From an uncultured Granulosicoccaceae bacterium (GTDB lineage Bacteria > Pseudomonadota > Gammaproteobacteria > Granulosicoccales > Granulosicoccaceae), in assembly GCA_937922945.1 (NCBI GenBank), contig CAKZUP010000089.1:1-64000 (forward strand): DNA of 64,000 bases. Direction: 5' to 3'. The notes under the pieces were generated by a model. The model made no database searches. It had not been told where the DNA came from and worked only from the letters and a program-made list of their open reading frames with translations. The stretch's first letter is position 1; each line of letters starts with the position of its first letter. Shown piece by piece: positions 28,516 to 37,895 of the stretch. A program made the position numbers and the translations under genes.

Positions 28516-29444
28516 ATGGATGATCAAGGGGGAAAAAAGGAATGTACAACCTACTATAACTGCACACTTGCTCTGAACGCACACGATTTTGCCCGCATTG
28601 CGATTGCACTGAGTACAAAAAACACGGCACGTTTCACAAACATTAGCCCATACAAATCAAAATTCTTTACATGATAAATTACAGGAAGCGGCTAGCCGAA
28701 TTTCAAAACAAGCAAAGAATGATATTTTCGTATACGACACTGGTATCGTGTTAAAGCGCATTGTTGCTACACGAAAAAACTTAACTCACAGATCAAAACC
28801 ATCTAAGAATTCAAATGTTGTGGTTGGAGAAGAATTGCATGATTGCGTTGAGTCATTGTATTGGGTAATCTAAATTCTGCTACTTAGTGAAACTCAACTG
28901 TCTGACGAACATATGTCCGAGAAAATGGCCAGTTCGTATTTGATAAAAAATCAACGCCTTGGTCCACTTATGCCTAGTGAAAGGGGTGAGATTTAGATGC
29001 GTTTATGACTATGGAGCTGTTCATAGGGCATATGCGTCTCGATTCTGTTTGAATATCATCCTAAATCAAACGCGGGGAAAGATTGGTGAACTATTAGGGC
29101 GAGTAGCGTTAACCCAGCAGACAAATGCAACTGACTCTAGTTTAGTTACAGATAAGGCAGCGTTCAATACGCCCTATGCTTAAAGGCGTATTGATGTTTA
29201 TTGGAAGGAAAATGGTCTTGCCGTTGAAACCAAGATGGGCTAAAAGATACCCGGTGAAGCGCAAGAAAGTATTGTGTCCGCGTTCCAAGAGAAGCTAAAT
29301 CTGCGAAACGAGCTAGCTGACGCTGGCTGTGCATACGATTTTTCGAAAATAGTTATGTCGGTACAGCGCCTCTTTGATCGGACACGCATCGGCGAATTTG
29401 AGATTGTTCGCGCCCCAGTCATTTCTGACGGCAAGAACGCGTAA
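28516..29444 (+). pseudogene. Decayed ORF (about 305 aa reconstructed) with PD-(D/E)XK-like motif
   Basis: Continuous coding-like text across two frame changes (~28660, ~28990) and three in-frame TAA codons (28871, 29181, 29241): MDDQGGKKECTTYYNCTLALNAHDFARIAIALS... / LHDKLQEAASRISKQAKNDIFVYDTGIVLKR... / RIDVYWKENGLAVETKMG*KIPGEAQESIVSAFQEKLNLRNELADAGCAYDFSKIVMSVQRLFDRTRIGEFEIVRAPVISDGKNA*. Confidence 0.5.
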
Positions 29445-29534
29445 CTGTGATTGCAGCCGTCGCTTGGCCCGGTGCTCCCTTCGCTACCGCTACGGGCACC
29501 AGCCTCAAGCGCAGCTTAATGCTCTGTTATATGC
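29439..29534 (+). other. attC-like integron recombination site (orphan cassette)
   Basis: gcgTAACtgtgattgCAGC...CGCTTGgcccGGTGCtCCC...GGgCACCagccTCAAGCGcAGCTTAATGCtctGTTAtatgc: ~96-bp imperfect palindrome with extrahelical bases and TAAC/GTTA outer boxes; overlaps the upstream ORF stop and lies 15 bp before the next ATG. Confidence 0.5.
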
Positions 29535-29549
29535 TAAGGCAAATATTCC

Positions 29550-29942
29550 ATGTCCTATATCGAACCCGATCCACGTGTTGTTCAGTACTTGTACGATTCG
29601 GCAGAGCTTTTTATACCGATTATTGTCGGCTACGCCTTTGCGTATTGCGGTGCAATTGGATTCCTGTGGAAAGAACAAGGTGAACATTTTGACGCAATAT
29701 TTTTTACTCTCTCATCAATAAGTGTTCTTTTGCTAATCGGTGCTTTGGGGCTTTGGTGTGGAGTAATCGCTTTTTGCATTTGGTATGTCGATACTAATTT
29801 GGACATCTGGCTGATACGAGGAAGGTGGTCGGGACGATTTGGCTTGATATTGTTCTTTGCTTCTGTCTTCTTGGGAGCTTTGGCGCTATATCTAAATCTA
29901 TGGAGAAACAGACGTGCAAGAACCGGCCTAAACCATTCATAG
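29550..29942 (+). CDS. ORFan multi-pass membrane protein (putative cassette gene)
   Basis: MSYIEPDPRVVQYLYDSAELFIPIIVGYAFAYCGAIGFLW...IFFTLSSISVLLLIGALGLWCGVIAFCIWYV...FGLILFFASVFLGALALYLNLW; several hydrophobic helices. Confidence 0.5.
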   Translation: MSYIEPDPRVVQYLYDSAELFIPIIVGYAFAYCGAIGFLWKEQGEHFDAIFFTLSSISVLLLIGALGLWCGVIAFCIWYVDTNLDIWLIRGRWSGRFGLILFFASVFLGALALYLNLWRNRRARTGLNHS

Positions 29943-30134
29943 CATAGGCGAATGAGCAACTTGCTTTTTCAAGCGGTCAAAGATTTGGAAGTCGAGTTAA
30001 TTTGAATTCGACTAGCATAACGTACGCAGACGAAAACTTGATGGGTAGCCAATTTGCTTTTAAAGCGGGCAGAATTTTTATGTAAGGCATGCCCTTATTA
30101 GTTAATCCTTTTTCATATTAACTAGGCTCAGCCC

Positions 30135-31775
30135 TTAAACATCATTAGCCCATTCGCGCAGTTTAAACTTCTGCACTTTGCCCGTAGAGGTTTTGGGTAA
30201 CTCACGAAAAACGACTTTACTTGGGCATTTAAAGTGCGCCATGTGTTCGCGACAGTAGTCAATAATGGCTTGTTCTGACACATCGGCACCATTGACTAAC
30301 TGCACGAACGCGCACGGTGTTTCTCCCCAGTGCTCATCATCTTTTGCCGCAACTGCAGCTTCCAGAATATCCGGGTGAGAATAGAGCACGTCTTCAATTT
30401 CTATAGACGATATATTTTCACCACCGGAAATTATGATGTCTTTTGCGCGGTCGAGAATTCTCAGGTAGCCGTCGGGGTCCATAACGGCCAGATCGCCACT
30501 GTGGAACCAGCCTCCATGAAATGCTGCATCGTTGGCTTCGGGGTTCTTGTAATAACCTCGCATAACAATGTTGCCGCGAAACATAACCTCACCAATGGTT
30601 TCACCATCTCTTGGAACTGGCTGCAACGTATCCGGGTTCAGTACATCCAGTTCGTCGAGCACCTGGTAGCGAACGCCTTGTCGTGCTTTAAGTACTGATT
30701 TCTGTTCTTCATCTAATGTATTCCATTCGGACTTCCATGCGCACATAACCGCAGGGCCATAGGTTTCTGTTAAACCGTATACGTGAGTGATATGAAAACC
30801 CAGCGCTTCCATGCGTTGCAGCACACTTGCCGGCGGTGGCGCAGCGGCGGTCATGACCTCAACAGGCTTTGAGGGCTTTTTTACCAAAGCCGGGTCGGCG
30901 TTAATAATGAAATTTAATATAATGGGGGCACCACAAAAATGGGTAACGCCGTGTTGTTCTATGCTGTTGTAAATCACTTCCGCACTGACGGTTCGAGAGC
31001 ACACACTCACACCCGCGTTAGCTGCTAGCGACCACGGAAAGCACCAACCGTTGCAATGGAACATGGGGAGCGTCCACAAGTAAACCGGGTGTGGGCCCAT
31101 GTGCCAACCGGTGATGTTACTCAGGGCGTTAAGATAAGCACCGCGATGGTGATAGACAACGCCTTTCGGATTACCGGTTGTGCCCGATGTGTAGTTCAAT
31201 GAAATGGAAGCCCACTCATCGTTTGGCAGCGACCAGTCGTAAGCTGCATTACCCTCGGCCACAAACGCCTCGTACTGGTTGTCGCTTATCGCGTCTCCGG
31301 TTGCATCTGAATCGTGTATGTCGATAAGCAGTGGTTTGGACTGCATGAGTGCCAGTGCCTTTTGCACCACACTGGTAGAGTCACGATCGACGAACAGCAC
31401 CTTGGCACCAGAATGCTCAAGAATATACGCAATGGTTTTTGCTTCAAGCCGTGTGTTGATAGCGTTCAGTACGCCACCACACATTGGCACCGCGAAATGA
31501 GCTTCGTACACTTCGGGTATGTTGGGCGCAATAATAGAAACAACATCGCCCGGGACAACGCCCAGCTGGTTTAATCTTGACGCTATTTTCACACACCGCT
31601 TGTACACCTCGGCATAAGTCAAAGTGCGACTACCATGTACAACCGCTGTGTGTTCCGGGTATACATCTGCTGATCGCTTTAGAAAGCTCAGCGGCGATAA
31701 AGGCGTATAGTTGGCAAGGTGCCTGGGAAGCGGATAGCTATCATCACCAGGCTGTGCATTACTGTTAGTGTTCAT
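30135..31775 (-). CDS. Acyl-CoA synthetase (AMP-dependent ligase)
   Basis: NYTSGTTGNPKGVVYHHRGAYLN, HVYGLTETYGPAVMC, GWFHSGDLAVMDPDGYLRILDRAKDIIISGGENISSIEIEDVL, KTSTGKVQKFKLR. Confidence 0.95.
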   Translation of the reverse strand: MNTNSNAQPGDDSYPLPRHLANYTPLSPLSFLKRSADVYPEHTAVVHGSRTLTYAEVYKRCVKIASRLNQLGVVPGDVVSIIAPNIPEVYEAHFAVPMCGGVLNAINTRLEAKTIAYILEHSGAKVLFVDRDSTSVVQKALALMQSKPLLIDIHDSDATGDAISDNQYEAFVAEGNAAYDWSLPNDEWASISLNYTSGTTGNPKGVVYHHRGAYLNALSNITGWHMGPHPVYLWTLPMFHCNGWCFPWSLAANAGVSVCSRTVSAEVIYNSIEQHGVTHFCGAPIILNFIINADPALVKKPSKPVEVMTAAAPPPASVLQRMEALGFHITHVYGLTETYGPAVMCAWKSEWNTLDEEQKSVLKARQGVRYQVLDELDVLNPDTLQPVPRDGETIGEVMFRGNIVMRGYYKNPEANDAAFHGGWFHSGDLAVMDPDGYLRILDRAKDIIISGGENISSIEIEDVLYSHPDILEAAVAAKDDEHWGETPCAFVQLVNGADVSEQAIIDYCREHMAHFKCPSKVVFRELPKTSTGKVQKFKLREWANDV

Positions 31776-31805
31776 AGCACCAGATTAAACCTGTTGAGTG
31801 TAGAT

Positions 31806-33014
31806 ATGGCAAGCAAAAAACCACTAGAGGGCATTCGGGTTTTGGAAATGGGTCAACTCATTGCCGGGCCTTTCGCCGGCCAGATGCTGGCCTATTTTGG
31901 CGCGGACGTTGTCAAGATTGAACCGCCTGGCAAAGGCGACCCGCTGCGCACCTGGCGTTTGCTTGATGATTCTGGTACCTCGTATTGGTGGTCAAGCATA
32001 GCGCGCAACAAACGCTCACTCGCGCTGGACTTATCCAGCCGCGAAGCTCAGCAGTTGGCCCGTTCGCTCATTAATGAAGCTGATGTACTAATCGAGAATT
32101 TTCGCCCCGGCAAAATGGAAAGTTGGGGGCTTGGCCCCGACGAATTTAAAACGAGTAATGCCAAACTCGTTTACACCCGCGTTTCCGGCTATGGTCAGGA
32201 TGGTCCATATGCGTCGAAGCCAGGCTTTGCATCGGTGTGTGAGGGTGTTGCCGGTATGCGATACGTTAACGGGTTTCCCAATGAAGCTCCGGTCCGGGCA
32301 AATTTAAGTCTGGGTGATACCTTTGCAGGCATGCATGCCGTTATCGGTATCTTGTTGTCGTTGGTCAATCGACATCACGATCAGGGCAGAGGGCAAACCG
32401 TCGATGTATCCATTGTGGAATCTGTGTTTAACATGATGGAAGGTGTTGTGTCTGAGTACGATGGCAGCAATGCCATCAGAGAACCCTCCGGGACAACGGT
32501 CACAGGCATAGTGCCAACCAACACCTACGCTTGTGCAGACGGAAAATACATAGTCATAGGCGGCAATGGTGACTCCATTTTCAAACGCTTGATGGAAGCC
32601 ATTGATCGAAAAGACATGGCCGAGGATCCGGCCCTTGCTGTCAACAGTGGCAGAGTGCAGCACGAAGCTAAAATAGATGCAGCCTTGGCGCACTGGGCCG
32701 CTGCCTGTTCGTCAGAGGAGGCGCTGGCAACGCTTGATGCGGCTGGTGTCCCCGCTGGGCCAATCAACTCGGTGGCAGATGTGCGAGCCGATCCACACTT
32801 TCAGGCCCGTGGCAGTTTTGAACCCATAGAAGTAAACGGTCAAAGCCGCGTGGTACCCGCGGTTCACCCCAAGTTAATGCGTACACCGGGCGCAACCGAT
32901 CGAGGAGGCCCCGAACTCGGGGAGCACACCGAAATCGTGCTTCGCGAGTGGCTAGGTGCTGATGATCAGCAGATTCTTCGCTGGACTGAATCCGGTGCAA
33001 TCCCCGACAGGTAG
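31806..33014 (+). CDS. CaiB/BaiF (class III) CoA-transferase
   Basis: LEGIRVLEMGQLIAGPFAGQMLAYFGADVVKIEPPGKGDPLRTWR, LIENFRPGKMESWGLGPDEF. Confidence 0.95.
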   Translation: MASKKPLEGIRVLEMGQLIAGPFAGQMLAYFGADVVKIEPPGKGDPLRTWRLLDDSGTSYWWSSIARNKRSLALDLSSREAQQLARSLINEADVLIENFRPGKMESWGLGPDEFKTSNAKLVYTRVSGYGQDGPYASKPGFASVCEGVAGMRYVNGFPNEAPVRANLSLGDTFAGMHAVIGILLSLVNRHHDQGRGQTVDVSIVESVFNMMEGVVSEYDGSNAIREPSGTTVTGIVPTNTYACADGKYIVIGGNGDSIFKRLMEAIDRKDMAEDPALAVNSGRVQHEAKIDAALAHWAAACSSEEALATLDAAGVPAGPINSVADVRADPHFQARGSFEPIEVNGQSRVVPAVHPKLMRTPGATDRGGPELGEHTEIVLREWLGADDQQILRWTESGAIPDR

Positions 33015-33334
33015 CTGGAAAACTGCCACTTAACAGCCTCGGCGCTGGTTAATGACTTGCGAATCGGGCCAGTTTGCAATTTGTCGATTTTTTCTAAATG
33101 GCTTGCGCTTCCGCGCTTGAAAATCAGTTTTGCTACAGCGGAAATCTAACTTATTGAAAGTTAAAGAAAAAAATGTCGGATTTTTTTCTTGGACCGGTTT
33201 CAAGTGTTTTCGACTGCTGGTTTATTGTCTTGGAAAATTCACCTTCTCGTTAAGTTGTGTGTTGCGCCGTCGCTAAAAAGGTGTACGGCTAGCATCGGCG
33301 CTGCGCAGCTGATGGGGCTCTAGTCCACTCGCGA

Positions 33335-33739
33335 GTGCGAAAGCGTCTGCACGCAGCGGGTTGGGATCGAGAATTACAAACCGAGGAGCAGGTTTTGCGT
33401 TGGGATTTGTTTTTAAAAGCTGGTAGCGCACTGGCCATGTATGTCGCGTTGATGTGTGGGTTTATTGCTGGAATTAATCCTGTTGGGTACGCGTTGTTCA
33501 CGGCTATTGTTTTGGCGCTGGGTTTGTCTGTGCAGGCAATTGGCACACCGGATCTGCGCACGTCAATCCCAAGTAAAGCAAAAACGGCTAACCCCGAGAA
33601 CGCATTGTTACCCTCTCTTGGCAAATCGATGGCTGAGTTGCACGCGTTGCAACGGGATATCAACACATTGCAGGCACAATTCACAGCAGAAAATGCAGAA
33701 CGATCCAGCATAGCGAATCAGGACGATTCGAACAGCTAG
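33335..33739 (+). CDS. Small membrane protein with C-terminal coiled-coil, signalling operon
   Basis: GTG start; two hydrophobic segments (ALAMYVALMCGFIAGINPVGYALFTAIVLALGLSVQAIG) and a heptad-like tail; directly upstream of the HPt gene. Confidence 0.55.
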   Translation: MRKRLHAAGWDRELQTEEQVLRWDLFLKAGSALAMYVALMCGFIAGINPVGYALFTAIVLALGLSVQAIGTPDLRTSIPSKAKTANPENALLPSLGKSMAELHALQRDINTLQAQFTAENAERSSIANQDDSNS

Positions 33740-33756
33740 TAACGGAGAACGCACAC

Positions 33757-34113
33757 ATGAATATACTTGATCAATCAGCATTGGATAATATCCGCGCACT
33801 ACAGCGTCCGGGTTCGCCAGATTTGCTGGGGCGTATTGTAGAGCTGTTTTTAACAGACGCGCCGCTGGGTGTCGCGAAGGTTCAAACCGCGATAGCTGCA
33901 GCCGATCTTGAAACCGTTTCGATCACCGCACATTCCTTGAAATCAAGCGCGAGTTACCTGGGTGCTACTGCATTCTCGCAACGCATGGCTGGTTTGGAAA
34001 GAGCTGCACGTGATGAAGACTTGGCCGCTTGCCAGCAGTTAAATCAGGGCTTGGAAAGCGATTGTCAGGATGTTGTAGACGCGTTGTTGCAGTTGAAGGA
34101 TAAAGCTGCGTGA
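33757..34113 (+). CDS. HPt domain protein
   Basis: LLGRIVELFLTDAPLGVAKVQTAIAAADLETVSITAHSLKSSASYLGA (HSLKSS phosphotransfer histidine). Confidence 0.9.
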   Translation: MNILDQSALDNIRALQRPGSPDLLGRIVELFLTDAPLGVAKVQTAIAAADLETVSITAHSLKSSASYLGATAFSQRMAGLERAARDEDLAACQQLNQGLESDCQDVVDALLQLKDKAA

Positions 34114-36311
34114 AAACAACGCAAGACACCACGCCACAGACAACTCGTAGCGAGGTTGTCTCGCAGACCAAACCGGTCATATTGCTGGTGGACGATGATC
34201 ACGTTAGCCTGATGATGGCTGAAGGTCCGCTAATGGACGCCGGTTTTCAGGTGATACAAGCCACTGATGGTCTTCAGGCCATAGAGCAGTTTCAAAAGTA
34301 TTCTCCTGATTTAATCATCATGGACGCCGTCATGCCGAACATGGATGGCTTCGAGGCGATCTCGGAAATTCGCAAAACCGCTTTGGGTGTGCACGTGCCT
34401 ATCTTGATGATTACCGGGCTCGACGATCTGGAATCAATTACTCGAGCTTATGAAGAAGGTGCGACTGATTTTCTTGCAAAGCCTGTAAACTTTTTTATCC
34501 TGCCTTATCGAATGCAATACATGCTGCGATCGAAAGAGACAGCTGATGAGCTTCGTTCCAGCCAGGCTCGGTTAGACAACGCGCAACGGATAGCCAGATT
34601 GGGTCATTGGGAGTGGGATATCGCCTCTAACACGGCGAACTGGTCGTTGGAAGTAGCGCGTATGTTTGGTTTCGACAAACGGCTGTTACGAGGCTCGATG
34701 GATAGCTTGTTTGAAAAAGTGGATGCTCAGAAGCGCCAGGCTGTTCGTCTGGATGCTGAACATGCTGTTCAATCGGCCAAATCGATTAGCCTTGAATTTA
34801 ATATCGATGATAACCGGGGCTCTGATGTGCTGTCCGTTCGATTTGAGGCGGAGCCCAAGCTTGATCATGAAGGCAATTGCACGCATATGCTTGGCACCAT
34901 TCAAGACATCACAGAGTCTGCCAATGCCCGTAAAGAAATTCACAACCTGGCTTATAACGATATAGTGACTGGTCTGCCTAATCGAGCTCAGCTAAGAGAA
35001 AACCTGTCAAACGCGCTTAAGCTTGCGGAAAGACAAGATGTTCAGTTTGCATTGCTATTTCTTGATCTTGATCATTTTAAAAAGGTCAACGATACGCTCG
35101 GACACGATGCCGGCGATGACTTGCTCATGCAGGTGTCGCGTCGTTTGTCCAGTGTGTTGCGCGATTCCGATATCCTCAGCCGGCCCGTTGATGCGCCAGA
35201 ATATGCTGAGCAAGCTTTCAACAAAGATACGGTTGCACGGATTGGTGGTGACGAATTTGTGGTGTTGTTAGGCGACATTCAAGCGCCAGAAGATGCAGCG
35301 CGGGTTGCCCAGCGAATCGCTGACTCAGTTAGCGAACCGTATAACATTGCTGATGTAGAAGTGGCAATCACCACCACCATCGGTATCAGTGTTTATCCGT
35401 CAGATGGACGTGACTCAGAAACACTGATGAAACACGCTGACGTTGCCATGTACCACGCTAAAGAGAATGGGCGTAACGGATTTCAATTCTATTCTCGTGC
35501 AATTCACGAACAGGCATTGTCACGTTTCTCGATGGAGCGAGAGCTAAAGCTGGCTATTGAAGAGAATGGACTTTCTTTGTTATACCAACCCAAACTGGAT
35601 ATGAAGACGGGACTTACCGTTGGCGTAGAAGCGCTGACGCGTTGGAATCATCCGGAGCGAGGGGAAATCAGTCCAAATGATTTTATTCCCATGGCGGAAG
35701 AAACGGGATTAATACTTCCGCTTGGTCGGTGGGTCTTGAATGAGGCGACCAGACAAATTCAGAAATGGAAAGAGAAGGGGTTAGGTGAATTTTCCGTAGC
35801 GGTTAATTGCTCGCCTATCCAGTTCACGCGCGGCAACATGATTGGTGATATCGAGGGCGCGTTAAAACAGGTGGATATCGACCCGTCATTACTTGAAATT
35901 GAATTAACCGAGAATCTATTTCTACACAACATAGAGAACGGTATACAGTTGCTGGATAACATGAAGCAATTGGGCGTTCAGATAGCAATAGACGATTTCG
36001 GTACGGGCGTGTCATCACTGAGCTATTTAAAGCGCTTGCCGGTTGACATGCTGAAAATAGATAGAACGTTTGTTGAAGACTTGCATCGGGATAAAGGCGA
36101 TCAAGCGATTGTTTCTGCTATCGTCACGCTTGGTCATAACCTTGGTTTGTCGGTTGTGGCCGAAGGCGTTGAGAAAAAAGAGCAATATGAAATATTGCAA
36201 GAGCTTGAATGCAACGAAGTACAGGGATACTATTTTAGTTACCCGCTTACTGTCGCGCAGTTCGAACAGTGGGTGTTGGAGCAGAAAGGTCCTATTAAAC
36301 AGGTCGGTTAA
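34110..36311 (+). CDS. Response regulator-PAS-GGDEF-EAL protein
   Basis: REC: PVILLVDDDHVSLMMAEG...DLIIMDAVMPNMDGFEAI; ARIGGDEFVVLLGD; EALTRWNHPERG; IAIDDFGTGVSSLSYLKRLPVDMLKIDRTFVE; start overlaps the HPt stop (GTGA). Confidence 0.95.
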   Translation: MKTTQDTTPQTTRSEVVSQTKPVILLVDDDHVSLMMAEGPLMDAGFQVIQATDGLQAIEQFQKYSPDLIIMDAVMPNMDGFEAISEIRKTALGVHVPILMITGLDDLESITRAYEEGATDFLAKPVNFFILPYRMQYMLRSKETADELRSSQARLDNAQRIARLGHWEWDIASNTANWSLEVARMFGFDKRLLRGSMDSLFEKVDAQKRQAVRLDAEHAVQSAKSISLEFNIDDNRGSDVLSVRFEAEPKLDHEGNCTHMLGTIQDITESANARKEIHNLAYNDIVTGLPNRAQLRENLSNALKLAERQDVQFALLFLDLDHFKKVNDTLGHDAGDDLLMQVSRRLSSVLRDSDILSRPVDAPEYAEQAFNKDTVARIGGDEFVVLLGDIQAPEDAARVAQRIADSVSEPYNIADVEVAITTTIGISVYPSDGRDSETLMKHADVAMYHAKENGRNGFQFYSRAIHEQALSRFSMERELKLAIEENGLSLLYQPKLDMKTGLTVGVEALTRWNHPERGEISPNDFIPMAEETGLILPLGRWVLNEATRQIQKWKEKGLGEFSVAVNCSPIQFTRGNMIGDIEGALKQVDIDPSLLEIELTENLFLHNIENGIQLLDNMKQLGVQIAIDDFGTGVSSLSYLKRLPVDMLKIDRTFVEDLHRDKGDQAIVSAIVTLGHNLGLSVVAEGVEKKEQYEILQELECNEVQGYYFSYPLTVAQFEQWVLEQKGPIKQVG

Positions 36312-36334
36312 CACACCCTTGTCTGGATAGTTAC

Positions 36335-37144
36335 TTACCGGTGCGTCCATGATGGTTTACGTTTTTCTTTGAACGCGTCAATTCCTTCACCAACATCTTC
36401 TGCCATCATATTGCAGGCCATGATTTCACCGGCGTGCGTATAGGCTTGTTCCAAGGGCATCTCAAGTTGTTTATAAAACAGTGCTTTGCCGGTAGCCACC
36501 GCTACCGCTGATTTTCCGACTATGCGGTTAGCAAGCGCAAGAACGGTATCGTTAAGATCTTTTGCGTTCACCGTATCGTTTAGTAATCCCCAGTCCACCG
36601 CTTTTTGCGCGCTAATGAATTCTCCTGTCATGAGCATTTCAAATGCGCGTTTACGAGAAATGTTGCGTGATAAGGGTACCGAAGGTGTGCTGCAGAACAA
36701 ACCCACATCAATGCCTGATACGGCAAATCGAGATGTGTCAGAGGCAATCGCCAAGTCGCAATTCGCGACTAATTGGCAACCTGCTGCAGTAGCGATACCG
36801 TCGACCTGTGCGATAACCGGTTGGGGAATAGCGAGAAGCGAATTCATGAAGTGACTGCAGGTGCGGAATAGTTTGTTGTAATACGCTTGTTGCGGGTTGT
36901 TGCGCATTTGTTTCAGATCGTGGCCGGCGCAAAAAGCTTTACCGTTGGCTTTAATTATCACCACACGTTCATCAGAAGTGATTGAGTCGATAACGCTTTG
37001 CAATTGCGCCAGCATGTCTTCAGACAGGACGTTATAACCGGCTGGATTGTTTAGAGTGATTTGGACAATGCCATTCTCGGAATGCGTGAGTATCAGCGAC
37101 TTATCCGATGCTGATTGTTCAGATTCGACTTTGGAATGGGTCAT
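36335..37144 (-). CDS. Enoyl-CoA hydratase/isomerase family protein
   Basis: VVIIKANGKAFCAGHDLKQM, PVIAQVDGIATAAGCQLVANCDLAIASDTSRFAVSGIDVGLFCSTP. Confidence 0.93.
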   Translation of the reverse strand: MTHSKVESEQSASDKSLILTHSENGIVQITLNNPAGYNVLSEDMLAQLQSVIDSITSDERVVIIKANGKAFCAGHDLKQMRNNPQQAYYNKLFRTCSHFMNSLLAIPQPVIAQVDGIATAAGCQLVANCDLAIASDTSRFAVSGIDVGLFCSTPSVPLSRNISRKRAFEMLMTGEFISAQKAVDWGLLNDTVNAKDLNDTVLALANRIVGKSAVAVATGKALFYKQLEMPLEQAYTHAGEIMACNMMAEDVGEGIDAFKEKRKPSWTHR

Positions 37145-37305
37145 AAGGCTGTCCTGTCAATTATAGTGCCCGGCAATGAGTCAAGCACAGGCGGCCATCG
37201 ATTTGGTATAACTTAGTCTGACACTAAATCGGGTCAATTATCAATCCTGGCCTTACATTGTTATGCTACGTGATCGCGTAATGTTGGCGATTAGGCATGC
37301 GTATT

Positions 37306-37343
37306 AGACATGGGAAGGAGACATGGAAACTAGACATGGGAAA
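37306..37343 (+). repeat. Three 13-bp tandem repeats each containing an ATG, at the thioesterase start
   Basis: AGACATGGGAAGG / AGACATGGAAACT / AGACATGGGAAAT; ATGs at 37310, 37323, 37336 in three different frames. Confidence 0.9.
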
Positions 37344-37797
37344 TAACTCGGTCAAACAGGCAAAAATCAGCGTCGCTCAGTTTCATAAGCTTTGTGAAGA
37401 GCGCTTGCCCTTTGCTCACGAAATGGGTTTGGAGCTGTTGGAAATCAAGGATGGTACTGTTCTTATGCGCGCCAATTATTCAGAGAAATATTTACGCCCG
37501 GGTGGCACCGTATCAGGGCCTGTCATGATGGCTTTGGCTGATGCTGCCATGTACGCGTTAGTGCTCAGCCGCATTGGTCCAGTGGAATTGGCAGTAACAA
37601 CAAACTTGTCGATCAATTTTCTACGCAAGCCACTACCCGGCGATATTCTGGCTGAAGCGCGTATGCTTAAGCTGGGAAAGCGTTTGGCTGTCGGGGAAGT
37701 GAGCCTGTACAGCGATGACAAGTCTGGTACTTTACCGCGAGACAATCCCGTGGCCCACGTTACTGCCACTTACTCGATACCGCCGCAGAGCGCCTGA
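37336..37797 (+). CDS. PaaI-type hotdog thioesterase
   Basis: MRANYSEKYLRPGGTVSGPVMMALADAAMYALVLSRIGPVELAVTTNLSINFLRKP; start ambiguous (37297 also in frame). Confidence 0.88.
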   Translation: MGNNSVKQAKISVAQFHKLCEERLPFAHEMGLELLEIKDGTVLMRANYSEKYLRPGGTVSGPVMMALADAAMYALVLSRIGPVELAVTTNLSINFLRKPLPGDILAEARMLKLGKRLAVGEVSLYSDDKSGTLPRDNPVAHVTATYSIPPQSA

Positions 37798-37895
37798 TAT
37801 CAACCAATCATATAAACTAAGCTTATAAATCGAGCCCATAAACCAAGGTCGATTACCCCTCAATTAAACCTGCCCACCCGGCACAGAGACGAGAC

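Noticed and set aside
29240-29434. 64-aa minus ORF (MPSEMTGARTISNSPM...)
   Set aside because: The plus-strand reading of the same bases is more protein-like (IPGEAQESIVSAFQEKLNLRNELADAGCAYDF) and continuous with the decayed gene.
30014-30110. GCATAACGTACGC... as a second attC after the membrane ORFan
   Set aside because: Only the left-box resemblance; the region does not fold into an attC-like palindrome and the right-side GTTAATC is weak.
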